Positions 22,601-33,410 of a stretch of DNA of 64,000 nucleotides are shown here, piece after piece. Source of the DNA: Anaeramoeba flamelloides (taxonomy: Eukaryota; Metamonada; Anaeramoebidae); assembly GCA_027625915.1 (NCBI GenBank), contig JANTQA010000076.1, positions 3,411,501 to 3,475,500 of the forward strand, written 5' to 3'. How positions within the stretch are numbered: position 1 is the stretch's first letter; each line of letters starts with the position of its first letter. The notes beneath the pieces are model-generated. The model searched no databases. It saw nothing but the letters and a program-made list of their open reading frames with translations, and was not told the DNA's origin. A program made the position numbers and the translations under genes.

Positions 22601-25171
22601 CTTAAAAAATCTAAACTCTTTTTCAAACAAAAGGGCACACCTTTCAAATCATCAATAATATTGAATTTGATTGTTAATAAGATAATTACTTATTGGTGAT
22701 TTTCATTTTAATTATTCATTTTTTGTTTTTTTATTTATGGGTATTTAACAGTTGGAAAATGAAAAAAAACAAGATAAGAAGAAACCAATTTGGAAATAAT
22801 CTGACCAGTGTGTAAATGAAAACAGTTTAAGTTTGATTCCGAATAAACTACTTATAGGAATTACGAAAGACCATTATTGGATTGATGTATGGAATCAAGA
22901 AAAAAAGAAAATATTGAAAAAAAACAATTACAACAAAATACCCAGATGAATTGCGGCTTTAAATTGAAAATGATACTTTAAAGAACAAAAGTTTGATGTG
23001 TAAAGAGTTATCAATAAAATGTAAAGAACTTTTTCCCAGTTCACCTTTTTCAACGGTTTTTATTGATTTTATCCTTTTTTTTCTTTACTATTTACAAAAC
23101 GAGATTTCTCATTTCAAATAAAAGGGCAGATCAATTTTTACAATATTTAATTTTAATTTTTACTGTTTTGTTTTAATGGGTCTTAAATATTCAGTTGAGT
23201 GCTTTTTTATATATGTTTTAAAGAGTTTCTTATATTTTAGAATGATACTACAATTAATTTGATTCAATTATGAATAATTCTTGAAAATTTTGGTGCCCTT
23301 TTATTTGAAAAAGAGTTTATATCAGTAATCAAAATTTGATATCGAAAAGTTTTCATCGTAGCTTTAGAAAGGCTGTATTTATCTGAGAAAGTTGGAATAT
23401 ATTTTCGAATTCTTATTAATATTTTCTATTCATCAGAAAAATGGAATTTCAGAATTTTTGATTTTATAGCTAAACTGTTAATTTGAAATTTGTAACAACA
23501 TGGAAAATTTTCCCTTATATACTTGGCCTTGTAATTAATTTATTAAAAAAAAACATTAAAGGCTTTTTCTGAGTGTAAAACTTGTTGAAAATTTTTGTAG
23601 AGTTTTGAACAGAATTAAGTGTTTGGAATTTTTTAGAATTCAAAAAAATAATAATGAAACTATTTTAATGAGGTTTTTAACCTGAAAGCTTTCAAAACAG
23701 AAAAATGTGAATTTGGATTGTTTTATATCATTTTAAATGGCACCCTGTCCGATCTGTGCCGGATAGCCCTAAGTGATGCTTGTGAAAACTTTTTCTTCAC
23801 ACTTTTTGAAAGTGAGTTTACAGCTTTCATAACCTCGTCAATCTGCCCAACCATTTTTTTGAAAAAAAAAAATTAATTCTATTTTTGTTGATTTTTTTTT
23901 TTTAACAATCGAATTTTGTTCATCATCATAATAATCAATTTTCAAGGATGGACGGGTAAACGGTTGGTTGATTGATTGGTTGGTTGATTGATTGATTGAT
24001 TGTTTGGTTGATTGGTTAGTTGGATGTTTGATTGGATGTTTGATTGGATGTTTGATTGGGTGTATGGGCAAAGAGAGAAAAAGAAACTAATTAATTGAAA
24101 GAAAAAAATTACTTTGATTAAATATGAACCACACTGGTTTGTTGATAAGAGTTCCTGAGAAGTAATCCTAAAATAATTTTTAGATGTTTGCAAAAAGATT
24201 CTCTCGAACCACATCTGATAAAAATCCAATCCTTCACTTATTTCGATGTACATAGAAATAACATTCTTCATCAAAGTCTGATCTATTGTATCTCCAATTC
24301 TGCTTTTTGAAATATTGTCCATTAAGCTTTGTGTTAGCTTTGAAAGAACTTTAGATTCTTGTGCTGATTCACTTTCAAAAATATATTGTTTCCAAAACTT
24401 TGTTCCCACTTGAAACAAAATTAACTTTTGGTTTGGTACAAGACAATGGTTTTCCTTTGAAGTTAAATTTTTGAAAAAAGACAAAAGAAAAAGGAAAAGG
24501 AAAAGAAAAGGAAAAAGAAAAAGAAAAAGAAAAAGAGAAAGATAAAAAAAGTTTTTTTTGTTGAAATCATTTTTTATTAAAGAAAAATTCAATTTCTTGT
24601 AATGAAAGGCAAATAATTCCAAGCCAAGTAGTCTTGAATTTGTTTTAAAAAACTAAATAGTCCCAAAAGGAAGTTTCTGTTTCTTAATAATTGCCATTTT
24701 CAAAAAGTGAAAAATGAAAAGTTTTCAAAAAGATTTTGATAAAGAGGTGTTTAACAGCTGAAAAACGAATCACTGAAATAATAAATTATTACAATCAATT
24801 CGTTTACGCTTTTTGAAAACGACTCTTATTTATTTTAGTGATTTCTGTTATTTTAATTGTTCGGTATTAAAAAGATTACTTACCAAAAATGTAAATACTT
24901 TCGACAAAATTTTCATCTTTGAAAGATGGTGTTTCCATTTTTCATTAAAAGTTTCGAGAATTGTCTCTTCTTGTAAAAAAGTCAAAAAAGTTGCGTGCTG
25001 TTTTGTTTTTTGCTCAATAATTTGGCAAATCCTTTCATAAAGAATTTTTTCTTTGTTGTTTGTTACATGCGAATAGATGCTGGAGTACAATTCATAAAAA
25101 ATGATCTTTGATGTTTGATCATCATAAATGTTGTGCACCATCCTAAGTATTTTTTCTAATTCACTATCCAT
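15101..25171 (-). CDS. Cullin (E3 ubiquitin ligase scaffold), four exons, about 745 aa
   Basis: Exons: 25171-24884, 24454-24113, proposed micro-exon 23842-23803, and 16668-15101. Joined, they keep frame and give 745 aa, close to the usual 750-780 of cullins. Exons 1-2 carry N-terminal cullin repeats (WKHHLSKMKILSKVFTFL; FERIFLQTSKNYF ... SYLIK). The last exon holds STREKLIEL, the cullin homology domain (FINNNDQSSQVAK, KDVFKKYYEFFLSRRLV, FYQKQHSGHILKW, FQMIILLQFNSLL) and the winged-helix end MKIMKSRRVIKH ... YRYLA. Cullins bridge substrate adaptors and RBX1/E2, and are activated by NEDD8 on a conserved Lys, here about residue 692 (IMK followed by SRR). The RYLA end resembles CUL1/CUL3-type proteins; the subtype is not assigned. 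Introns are 429 nt, 270 nt and about 7.1 kb. All splice sites used are GT-AG. Confidence 0.88.
17075..17500 (+). mobile_element. LINE (non-LTR retrotransposon) ORF2 C-terminal remnant
   Basis: Open frame without a proper start, ending at TAA 17500. It carries the zinc-knuckle found after the reverse transcriptase in many LINE ORF2 proteins: CLCCNKKIDDIDHFICYC (CxxC, 8 residues, H, 4 residues, C), followed by EKYKRNRKHWKKQI and a basic tail. No RT palm motifs precede it, so this is a 5'-truncated copy. It lies in sense orientation opposite to the cullin gene. Confidence 0.7.
17959..18036. mobile_element. Half copy of the 196-bp MITE
   Basis: Starts CAGTCGGTTCCACTTTTAAG after TA and matches the left half (GACACAAAAAAATCTC) to about 18036; the right half is missing. 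Confidence 0.65.
18050..19200 (+). repeat. Dispersed repeat B, copy 1
   Basis: About 1.1 kb shared with 30090-30420 plus 31700-32520 and, in reverse, with 52850-53560. Landmarks: AAATTTTAAAATATGTTATT, GATGAAATTCGATTTTTCAA, TTTCAAAAAAGAGACT. No ORF above 60 codons is shared among copies. Confidence 0.65.
20055..20291 (+). CDS. Possible small zinc-binding protein inside the cullin intron (opposite strand)
   Basis: ATG 20055 opens MSKKAKTCCICGRPTKNN, with a CxxC pair and a further Cys (YNRCF) 35 residues on; after about residue 50 it turns Phe-rich and stops at 20291. From about 20235 another frame looks more coding-like to TAA 20413 (HESKPQFKIF ... KTYLINPRRNIKLEPSS). The two frames overlap, so the true gene may be one protein of about 115 residues joined by an intron or separated by a frame change at the poly-T run. 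I cannot choose a splice pair. Family unknown. Confidence 0.35.
   Translation: MSKKAKTCCICGRPTKNNLKNKPEKLFLDLHEKQFDSKKIYNRCFTQKKRFVCFLVPFFFFMNLNPNSKFLTHQNLIC
22166..23466. repeat. Nested foldback in the cullin intron
   Basis: Outer arms 22166-22321 and 23310-23466 are nearly identical inverted copies (GATATCGAAAAGTTTTCATC and mirror). A second pair of inverted arms (about 22322-22380 and 22550-22610) and a TIR pair CTCTTTTTCAAACAAAAGGG (22616) / GGTGCCCTTTTATTTGAAAA (23290) lie inside. Confidence 0.75.
23803..23842 (-). CDS. Proposed 40-nt cullin micro-exon
   Basis: Exon 2 ends in phase 0 and the last exon needs one base, so a 3n+1 exon encoding the missing helix between YLIK and STREKL is expected. 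The segment between TTGGGCAG and GTGTGAAG is 40 nt. It encodes IDEVMKAVNSLSK plus one base, resembling the INEEIERVMHCLDK helix of CUL3. It lies inside a locally GC-richer island that also forms a 43-codon ORF (23723-23854), so an unrelated small gene is the alternative. Confidence 0.45.
23953..24062. repeat. TTGATTGG-type minisatellite in a cullin intron
   Basis: GTTGATTGATTGGTTG and later GATGTTTGATTG units repeated with variations over about 110 bp. On the minus strand it reads as a Pro/Ile/His or Asn/Gln/Ser repeat in two frames; both ORFs are by-products. Confidence 0.8.
24113..24454 (-). CDS. Cullin exon 2
   Basis: 114 codons. Acceptor is TTCAAAG before GAA AAC CAT; donor is GTAATT after ATC AAA; both are phase 0. 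The encoded segment contains LILFQVGTKFWKQYIF and WFERIFLQTSKNYF, characteristic of the second cullin repeat. The 429-nt intron upstream contains a purine-rich AAAAGG/AAAAAG run. Confidence 0.83.
24884..25171 (-). CDS. Cullin exon 1
   Basis: 96 codons from ATG 25171 (MDSELEKILRMV). The first residues upstream in the open frame use a non-ATG codon, so this ATG is taken as the start. Donor GTAAGT follows TTG at 24884, phase 0. The segment YELYSSIYSHV ... NEKWKHHLSKMKIL matches the first cullin repeat. Confidence 0.85.
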
Positions 25172-26401
25172 TATTTTCAAGTTTAGTGACTAGAGGTAAA
25201 CAACAAAATTTTTAAAGTGATCCTGATTTGAATGAACGTTTCTGGATTTAGATCGAAATTAGAAAAATGATTTTATGACTTTCATATTTTTATTCTTGTA
25301 AGCAAGTCTGTTACACACAAACTCATCAAAAACATTCCAAAAACATTTCTTTCATTTGTTAACATGTTTGTGATCTTATATAGAAACTTGAAAAGAAATT
25401 TTTTTACAATAAATGGAAAAAGTTGTTTTGTTTTTTGTTTTGATTGTAAAGACATAACTGAAAACTAAAATGGTTGTTAAGAGTAGTATTGGATTATTTT
25501 AAAATTATTACTTTTTTTTAATGAGTTAATGCTGATATTGGAATAATAAAAATGAGTAAATGGGAAAAATTTTTCATATTCCTTATCTTTTTACTCTTGA
25601 ATTTTCAAAGAGGCTAGATATTAATTTGGATCTCGATCTGAAAAGATATTGTGTAACTGATAAATTCAAAAAAATATCTGAAAAATTTTTACTTTCCTTT
25701 TTCTTTTTGATAATTTTTTTTTACTCACTTTGAATAAGGCATTTTATTTGTGGATGTGTTTAATTACTTTGTAAAATTGGTTTAACTTCAAAAAATTCTT
25801 TTTCTATAGTTCTTTTAAAAGTTGTATTAAAAAGATTAAATAGAGGTGATATTTAATTAAAAATTATACTAAATATATTTGAATTTATTGGTCTGAAGTG
25901 AAAAATTTTTTCCTATATATTTTACAAACACCCATTGAAATCTTAGTCCCAAAGTATTAATAAAAAACTTAAATGTACAAAAAAGTTGATTAATGTTTTT
26001 AGAGGTGTATTCGTAAAGTATTTAGTTACTAAGTATATAAAAAAAATAAAAAAAAAAAACAATTTTTTATAATAAATTATTTTGTTTACAGGATAAAAAA
26101 TTGCAAACACCATAACCAATAGAAGAATTGTTTTTGTAGTCTTTGTTCATAATTTACTTGGTGAGTCTACCTTAAATTATGATGAAGATTTTTAAATAAT
26201 CTAAATCTGGTATTAAATAAGACTAACATCAAAATTTACAAGAGTGTAAAAATCTAATTATCCAAAACTATTTCAGAATATTATTTAAAAAAAAAGTGTT
26301 TGACAAAATTCAAATTTCAAAGAGTTTGATTTGTGGTTTCAATATTATTCAAAAATTAATAAATAAAAATAATATTTTCCTTAAAATTCAAAGATGTACT
26401 C

Positions 26402-26444
<43 letters not shown>

Positions 26445-27382
26445 AAAAAATAACTTATGAAATATTAAAAATATAATCACCCCGAGAAACAGTCAATTTA
26501 TGAGAAAAAAGGTGAAAAAAACAGAGTGTTTAAAATTAACCAATTTTATTGAATTTGATAATGAGCATACTAAAGAAATAAAAAAATGGAAAAAAAAAAA
26601 AAATTTTCAATTGGTTGAAAATCCAGATAAATAACTATTAATTTAGCGTTTTGAAAAATAATCAAATTTGGAAATTTCAATAAGTTTTTTTTTGTTTTAA
26701 CAATTTTTTTAAAATGCTGAGAAAACATTGCTATTAAAAGTTTTTTCAAAATCAATTTAATAAATTTTTGGAAGAAATTAAATAAAATTGATTTAATTAA
26801 ACTATTCTATTGTGATTCAGAAAAAAATCATTATTAATAACAATTATCAATTTATATTATCATGTTTTTGAAAATTCACAATGTAACTAAAAAAATAGAT
26901 TATTTTCCTTTTATTTCAAAAATTAAAAAAAAAAAATAATAATCCAATTTTTTAAAAAACTTCATTTCACCCAAAGATCCCATCTGAAAATGAAAAAGTC
27001 ACGTTTTTCTGAGAATAAACCAGAAGAATACTGTTTTGGAATAGATGAAATAATAGACTTTGTATTAGAGCCGATGATCATAAATGAAATATCTGAACCC
27101 ACTATAAATTTCAAAAAATGAAATTTAAAAGGGAATTTGGGCCAACTTTCATTGAAAAGTCTTGTACAAAATTTCTCAATTTCTTTTGATAATTAACATC
27201 ATGACAATAAAATTTTTAAAATGTAAATGTATTCATTTTAAAAGAAATTACAAAACATTATTTTTTTACAAGTTAATTTGGGGATTAAAACATTTTTTTT
27301 TAAATTTACTGTTATTAAAAAAAGAGAGAGAGAAAATACAAATGAAAAAGAAAAAAACAAATATACTGAATAAGAAAAATTA
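25172..27382. other. Intergenic, AT-rich, upstream of cullin
   Basis: Apart from the TA microsatellite I see no gene, RNA or clear repeat. Confidence 0.4.
26405..26440. repeat. TA dinucleotide microsatellite
   Basis: About 18 TA units in uninterrupted array. Confidence 0.9.
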
Positions 27383-27579
27383 CAGTCAGTTTCACTTTTA
27401 AGGCACAAACTTTCAAAGAACTTTAAGGCACAAAAAAATCTCAAATTAAAGCACAAAATTCAAATTCTAGTAAAAATAAATTTTAAAAAAAAAAATTCGC
27501 AAATTTTGTGCCTTAATTTGAGATTATTTTGTGCCTTAAATTTTGTTGAAAGTTTGTGCCTTAAAAGTGAAACTGACTA
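27383..27579. mobile_element. MITE, about 196-bp family, TA target site (copy 1)
   Basis: Almost palindromic element. TIRs start CAGTCAGTTTCACTTTTAAG at the left and mirror as CTTAAAAGTGAAACTGACTA at the right, flanked by TA on both sides. Inner repeats GGCACAAAAAAATCTC are also mirrored. TA duplication and the CAGT start suggest a Tc1/mariner-type non-autonomous element. Confidence 0.85.
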
Positions 27580-27829
27580 TATTCAAACAATATTTTCATA
27601 CAATTTATTATTATAATGTTTTAGTATTATGTATTTTAGAAAATATTTTTATTAAATTAATTTTTTATAATGTCCCAATTTTTGGAATTGAGTTTATATT
27701 AGTCATTAAGAAGTATATCATTTCAAAGGGGTTTTAAATTTAAAAACTACATTTAAATAGGTGACCATTCAAAAAAACTATGAAAAGAGTATTTATGGAT
27801 TTTGATTGAAATAATTTTTTGTTTTGATT

Positions 27830-27915
27830 TTTCCGTTAGGTTTTCCAGAATTCAAAAGAATAGAAAAAAATCTAGATGATTTCACCCAATTCTTTTAAAT
27901 CATGGAAAATCTAAC
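27830..27915. repeat. Single hairpin module
   Basis: CGTTAGGTTTTCCAGAATTC and mirrored TTTTAAATCATGGAAAATCT, directly before the TTAA element at 27935. A second-type hairpin lies at 28845-28925, after it. Confidence 0.6.
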
Positions 27916-27934
27916 TGAAGTTTTTTTCATTTAA

Positions 27935-28682
27935 GGGATTAGCGTCACCATAGATTTCTCTATAATCAAAGTGTGTTGTAATTGGGTGTAAATGATATTA
28001 GTACGTCATGGCTCAAATAGCACTGAAAAATCTATTATAAATCTTATTGCACAATAAATTATTACATTTTTTACTAATGATCACAATTAAAAAATTTTCA
28101 TTTTGAAAAAAATTTTTTTTAATTCCTTTTCCAAATCTAAAAATAGAAACTCAAAATACAGTATTCTGGTATTTAATAATTTAGATTTAGAACTTCCAAA
28201 AGTAACTATTTTTATAATTTTTTATTTTCAAAGATTAACCCAATAATCACCAACATAAAAACACAAAGACTGATTAATTTTGTTTGCTTTTGATAAAGAT
28301 ACTTGTAGCATCAATATATTTGCACGATTTGAGAAATAATTTGTCAAAAAACTTTATTGGTTAATTATTTAATTTTTAAAAAAAAACGAATTTTTTAGTA
28401 ACTAATCTACCTTTCGCCACAAATTTAAGAAAGATAATTTGTGAATCTGTAGTCTGAATATTGATAATTCAACCTTTAAATTTATGATGAAATGTAGATT
28501 TTATTCTGAAATTTTAGAGTTTTTTACTAATACATAGATCATTTTTAATTGATAAGATCAACAAATATTACTACTTGACTAATCGATTTTTTAGAGACAT
28601 TTGAACCATGTAGCACTAATTTAGTTAGGTCCAATAACAACATACTTTGTTCCTAGGCTTCTCCTTGGTAGACGCTAATCCC
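27935..28682. mobile_element. TTAA-flanked DNA element with long subterminal inverted repeats (copy 1)
   Basis: Ends GGGATTAGCGTC and GACGCTAATCCC, each flanked by TTAA. The repeats extend inward discontinuously (TTGTAATTGGGTGTAAAT against TTAGGTCCAATAACAACA). No transposase ORF. TTAA target sites fit piggyBac-like or Kolobok-like elements; the GGG start does not decide between them. Confidence 0.7.
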
Positions 28683-29134
28683 TTAAGAAATAAAAATATA
28701 ATTTAAGAAATTTTCCTTTAATTTATAAAATTCAAAAAAAAACTTAACGAACAGTGTCCTAGGTTGTTTGTGTTATTTTAAAAACTAAAAATTTGTTTAT
28801 TAAAATTTCGAAACAAAAAATTATAAATTCTGGAAAAGTTAACGTCAGTATTTTTTAATTTAAGAAATAAACAGAAAATTGAATAAATTTTCATTTTAAT
28901 TCTTAAATTAAAAAAAAAGCCTAATGTTATAAGAGGAAAAGAATTTCCCCACTTCAAAATAAAAAAAAAATAAAAACTCTATGTTTATTAACATGTTTTT
29001 TTTTCAGATCTCGAAATAATAAATTAAAAAAAAATATTTATTTTCTTTTACTTATGTGTCATTTGAATAATTATCGGGGTATAAATTTTGATGGTTTTTG
29101 GTTTGAATCTTTTTACAAAAATAATTTATACAAA

Positions 29135-30005
29135 ATAAATTGTAAACATTGTGAAAAAAATTTTGTTCATTAAAAAAATTGGGTTAGTCAAAAATTTGTT
29201 TTGGTATTTTAAATAGTAAATATTAGTAAAATGATTTTTGATCAAAACAAAATTTTATGAATATATCTTACATTCAAGAAAACCCAAAGTCGCCATTAAT
29301 CACAATTTTCAGAAAAAAAAATATTATTTCCTTGCTTATTGGTGCTTTTGAATGGCCTTAGATTGTTAAAAGATAAAAAATTGAATTTTAATTGCACACT
29401 TACCATAAATAAGATTGCTATTTATGGAGAAATATTCAAATATATAAATTCAATAAGATGTTTATCATTGGTAGATAATGTATATTTATCAATTTAGATC
29501 TTAAATATCCTTTTTAACTAAATTGAATCCTAAAATCTCCTAAAAAATATTTTTTACAAAATGAGATAGATTTTATATAATGTTTTACAATCAAAATTTC
29601 AAAATAAAAAATATTAGGACTTTAGAAACTATTTAAATTCTTGAAATATAAGCATAAAACATAACTTGATTTAAATTAATTATATATTTTTGGTCTTCTC
29701 AAACAATTGCTAACTTGAAATTGGGATTTAATCCAATAACAAAAAAATAAATTTTTTTTTCGGAAAGAGTACCATTAAAATTCAATTTGTGTATTTTTAG
29801 TGTTCTACATCCATTTAAAAGTGTCAAAAAGCAACGTGATTATATTTTTTCTTAAAAAGTATAATTGAGAGTGACTTTAGTTTTTCAAAATGTATGATTT
29901 GAAAATCAAAAGATAATTTGATCAAAAATCATTTTGCTGATGTTTACTATTTAAAAAACCAAAACAAATTTTTGACTAACCCATTTTTTTTTCATTATGG
30001 TAATT
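29135..30005. repeat. Inverted repeat pair
   Basis: Arms about 29170-29250 and 29915-30000; GGGTTAGTCAAAAATTTGTT is mirrored by AACAAATTTTTGACTAACCC. No ORF between. Confidence 0.7.
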
Positions 30006-30089
30006 TGTGATTTATATTGGTATATGAATTATAAATGGAAAAAAATTTTCTCTTCATTTGTAATTTCGTTTTTCAAATGCAGACTTCCA

Positions 30090-32520
30090 AGAAATAGATT
30101 AAGGGAACATTCTTCTTCCAGAAAAAGACAAAATTTTAAAACATGTTATTGGTGATATTCTGTACTTTCAAATTTTGTATATGCCAAGTGTTAAAAATTT
30201 GGGATCGACTAAGAAAACCCAAAAAAGTATATTTGTTTTGTTAGATCAATTTTTTTTTTTTCATTTTTTCTGAAAAAGAAAATTATTAAATTCATTTTAA
30301 TGATTATAACTATCACTATTTGATATTACAAGTATTTTTCAACCAGTATATTAAAAAAAATTTTTTTTTGTTAACTAAAAGTTTTATCTCTAAAAAGAAA
30401 AATAATCTTTATATGTCCTTAATAAAATTAAGCACTATTTTTTTCTGATTAATATTTTTCGAAATCTAAGTTCATAACTTAATTCCATTAACCACTGTGA
30501 TGATTTTTTTTAGAATAAAAATACTCTCAACTTTTAAATATCAAAAATATTTATTGAAATTACTGTACACTTTTTTATTTTTTTTTAAAAAATTGAGGTT
30601 GAGAAAAGCTTGAAATCAAAGAATAAGTTGATATATTGAATTAGAATGGTTTTCCAAAGAGTTTATCTTTTTAGTTGAACTTTTTTTTAATTTTATCATT
30701 TGAAACTAAAAAAAACATTTGAAGACTAAATCGGTGCCTTTTGTGAAAAGAAAATTCCCCATAATTTAGAATTTGTTTTTGTAAAGGAGTTAAAACAAGA
30801 AAGTGTATCTAAAAATATACATAATTTCAAGTGTGAATTCAATGATTTTAGCAAAAAATGTTTTCAAGAAAAAGTTAAATTGAAACTTTATTTATTTTTA
30901 TTTTTTCATTTTGTTTTTTTAATTGTATTAATGGAAGGTATTTGATCAGTTTTCCATTTTTAGTGTTTTTTGGGTCGTAGGGACATATTAATACACGATC
31001 ATGAAAAAATTTTTTCAAAAAAAAATCAAACATTTGCTAATTTTACACTTTTTGATAGTTTCACTTATAATAAACACTATTAGTTAATAAATGATCTTGG
31101 ATCAAAAAATACTTTTAAAGATATTTAACAATTTAAGTTGGAAAATTCAATTTTCTAGTAAGATTTTTTTTAAATTTAATAGTAAAAAATTTGAATATTT
31201 TTATTTACTCAGTTAAGAGGTTATAATCAAATATTTTAAAAGTATTTTAAATTTAATAAAAATATTTCAAACTGATAACCAATTATTTAGACTATTATGA
31301 AATTATTTATTGATATAAATTTAAAAAAATTTTTTTTTTTTGATTTTCCAATAATTATCATCAGTAATTTTTTTTCTCTGGTTCAGTTTTATTAGATGAG
31401 TACAATGTTTTCATAACTATTCGTTATTACCTATCAAAGTAAATATCTCTAAGTTGAATTAATCTATAATTCATTCTTCCGTTTATTTGTAATTTTTTAC
31501 CCGAAAAATGCCCTTTTTTCTAGACTAGAGACTCTTCAAAATCGTAGTACTATTAACAACAATAAATATAATAGTCTCATGAATTTAAAGTTCTGGAATT
31601 TTGATTATATCGTGAATAAACTTCATTATTCAAGATGAAAGGTTAAGGAATGGAGTAGTTTTGTCTAACTTTTTTTTTTCAATTTTATTTTTTCATACTA
31701 GTGTAGTCCTGGTAACAAGGACTTATTATTGTATAATAATTATCAAAATGGTATATAAAAGTTATAAAAACTTTTTAAAATGTTCGAAATAAAGTTTTAA
31801 AATAAATTAAAAATTTTACCAAGAAATTTAGTTTTTGTTTTAAGATGAAATTCGATTTTTCAAAATAACATTTTCTTGTAGATATTTTGGAATTGTCTAA
31901 TTTTGAATTTTCAAAATTCAAAATGAATTTTTTTCTGACAAAAGTGATTTGAATTTTTATAAAGTTTGTTTGTGAAGAAGACCAAATAATTAGTTAAAAA
32001 AATTTTTCCAAATTTGAAAATTTTTTTGTATTTTTTTTTTATATTTGGAAAACCAGTAAACGAATTTTTAGAAAAAATAAAGAATATAAAATTTTTCTTA
32101 ATAGATCTCAATTTAATTGGGGAACTTTTGTTAATCTTCTATCAGACATTCATTCATAAAATCGTCAATACCTCATTAGGTTTTATTTACCAAGATTTGA
32201 ATTGAAATATTAATTATTAAATTAGTATAAAAATCTAATAAAAAATTTTCTTACAAAGTCAAAACTTTCCAACATACAATAAAACTATGTTTTTGTATTT
32301 TCTAGAATTAAATTAATTGTTTAACATAAATAATAGGTTGTTACTTTTTTGAGTTTTATATTGGAAATATTCAAATTTTGGATTTCAAAAAAGAGACTTA
32401 AATTACTAAATTGTTTAGAAGCGTTTAACCCATCCATTTCAGAAGTTCTAACATTAGTTTCAAAATAAAATTTTTTTCAAGATCTGGAAAAAATTGCAAT
32501 TTATTTTTCAAAAATACTAC
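30090..32520 (+). repeat. Dispersed repeat B, copy 2, interrupted
   Basis: 30090-30420 and 31700-32520 match the two parts of copy 1; the stretch between holds other AT-rich sequence and repeat A copy 2. Confidence 0.6.
31345..31700 (+). repeat. Dispersed repeat A, copy 2
   Basis: Matches 505-860 in the same orientation; inserted within or next to repeat B copy 2. Confidence 0.7.
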
Positions 32521-32740
32521 TCCCTTAAAATTTATGATCTCAATTTATTTACTTGTTCTATTTTATACAATACCGATCGGGTCGGAATAAGAATCCTCTC
32601 AAAAAATATCTTGAAGAATTGAAATAAAGAAAGTCAGTTTGAAATGTTATTTTAAGGATCTTTGAAATACGAGTCTTTGACTGGTTACTCAATATTTGTG
32701 GTTTAAGGTTTACAATTCGTGAAATATAAATAAAATATTA

Positions 32741-33410
32741 TCTTGTATCCGGTTTCAGTCCATATTATTTTGTTTCTAAACTGATCTATTTTCCACTTTG
32801 TATTAAATTTAATACAGTCATTTTCATCTCTAATAATTGAAAATTTTTCAATCATATTCAATAAACTTATTTTACTAATTTTTTATTAAAATACACCAAA
32901 GAACTTGACAAAATCGATTGAAAATGTTATTTTTTAGAGAATTTATTTCACTTCCTTGTATAAAATATTAATTGACTTTGTTTGAATTTCATTGTTGTAT
33001 TCCAAAAAGACAATTTTTAATAATTCTTAATTAATTTTGTTTTTCCAAAATCCAAATTGAACGAATAAAGATGAATCTTTTGAAAGGTTTTGTTTGGAAG
33101 AAAAAATGTGATTTATGAGTTGCCAATCGAAAACGTTATTTCACTTTTACTCAATTAACTTCAAAAAAAAAATTTTTTCCAAAATAGAATAAAACAAAAT
33201 TTTAATTAAATTGTTAATTGGCAAACGAAAAATCAAAGTTCTTTATAAAAAAACCATTTGTTTAGTCTTACACTCTTCTATTCAGATTTTAGAAAAAATT
33301 ACCTTTGTAAAAATTGTCTATTTGCACAATTATTGAAATCAATATAAAGTTGAAAATCGATCAGTTTAGAAACAAAATAATATGGAGTGAAACCGGATAC
33401 AAGATAATCT
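32741..33410. repeat. Inverted repeat pair
   Basis: Outer arms of about 60 bp, 32741-32803 and 33350-33410, differ at about three positions; ATTATCTTGTATCCGGTTTC is mirrored by GAAACCGGATACAAGATAAT. An ORF of 75 codons across the right arm is not recognised. Confidence 0.75.

Larger units (their letters stand above)
16669..23802. other. 7.1 kb last intron of the cullin gene
   Basis: Bounded by GTGTGAAG (if the micro-exon is right; otherwise by GTAATT at 24112) and TTTTTTAG. It holds a T-rich low-complexity stretch (16720-16920), a LINE tail, half a MITE, a dispersed repeat, a possible opposite-strand small gene at 20055 and a large foldback at 22166-23466. Apart from these I see only AT-rich sequence. 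Confidence 0.7.

Noticed and set aside
23723-23765. CPIC motif on the + strand (ATGGCACCCTGTCCGATC)
   Set aside because: Looks like a RING/zinc start but meets TAG after nine codons with no donor site.
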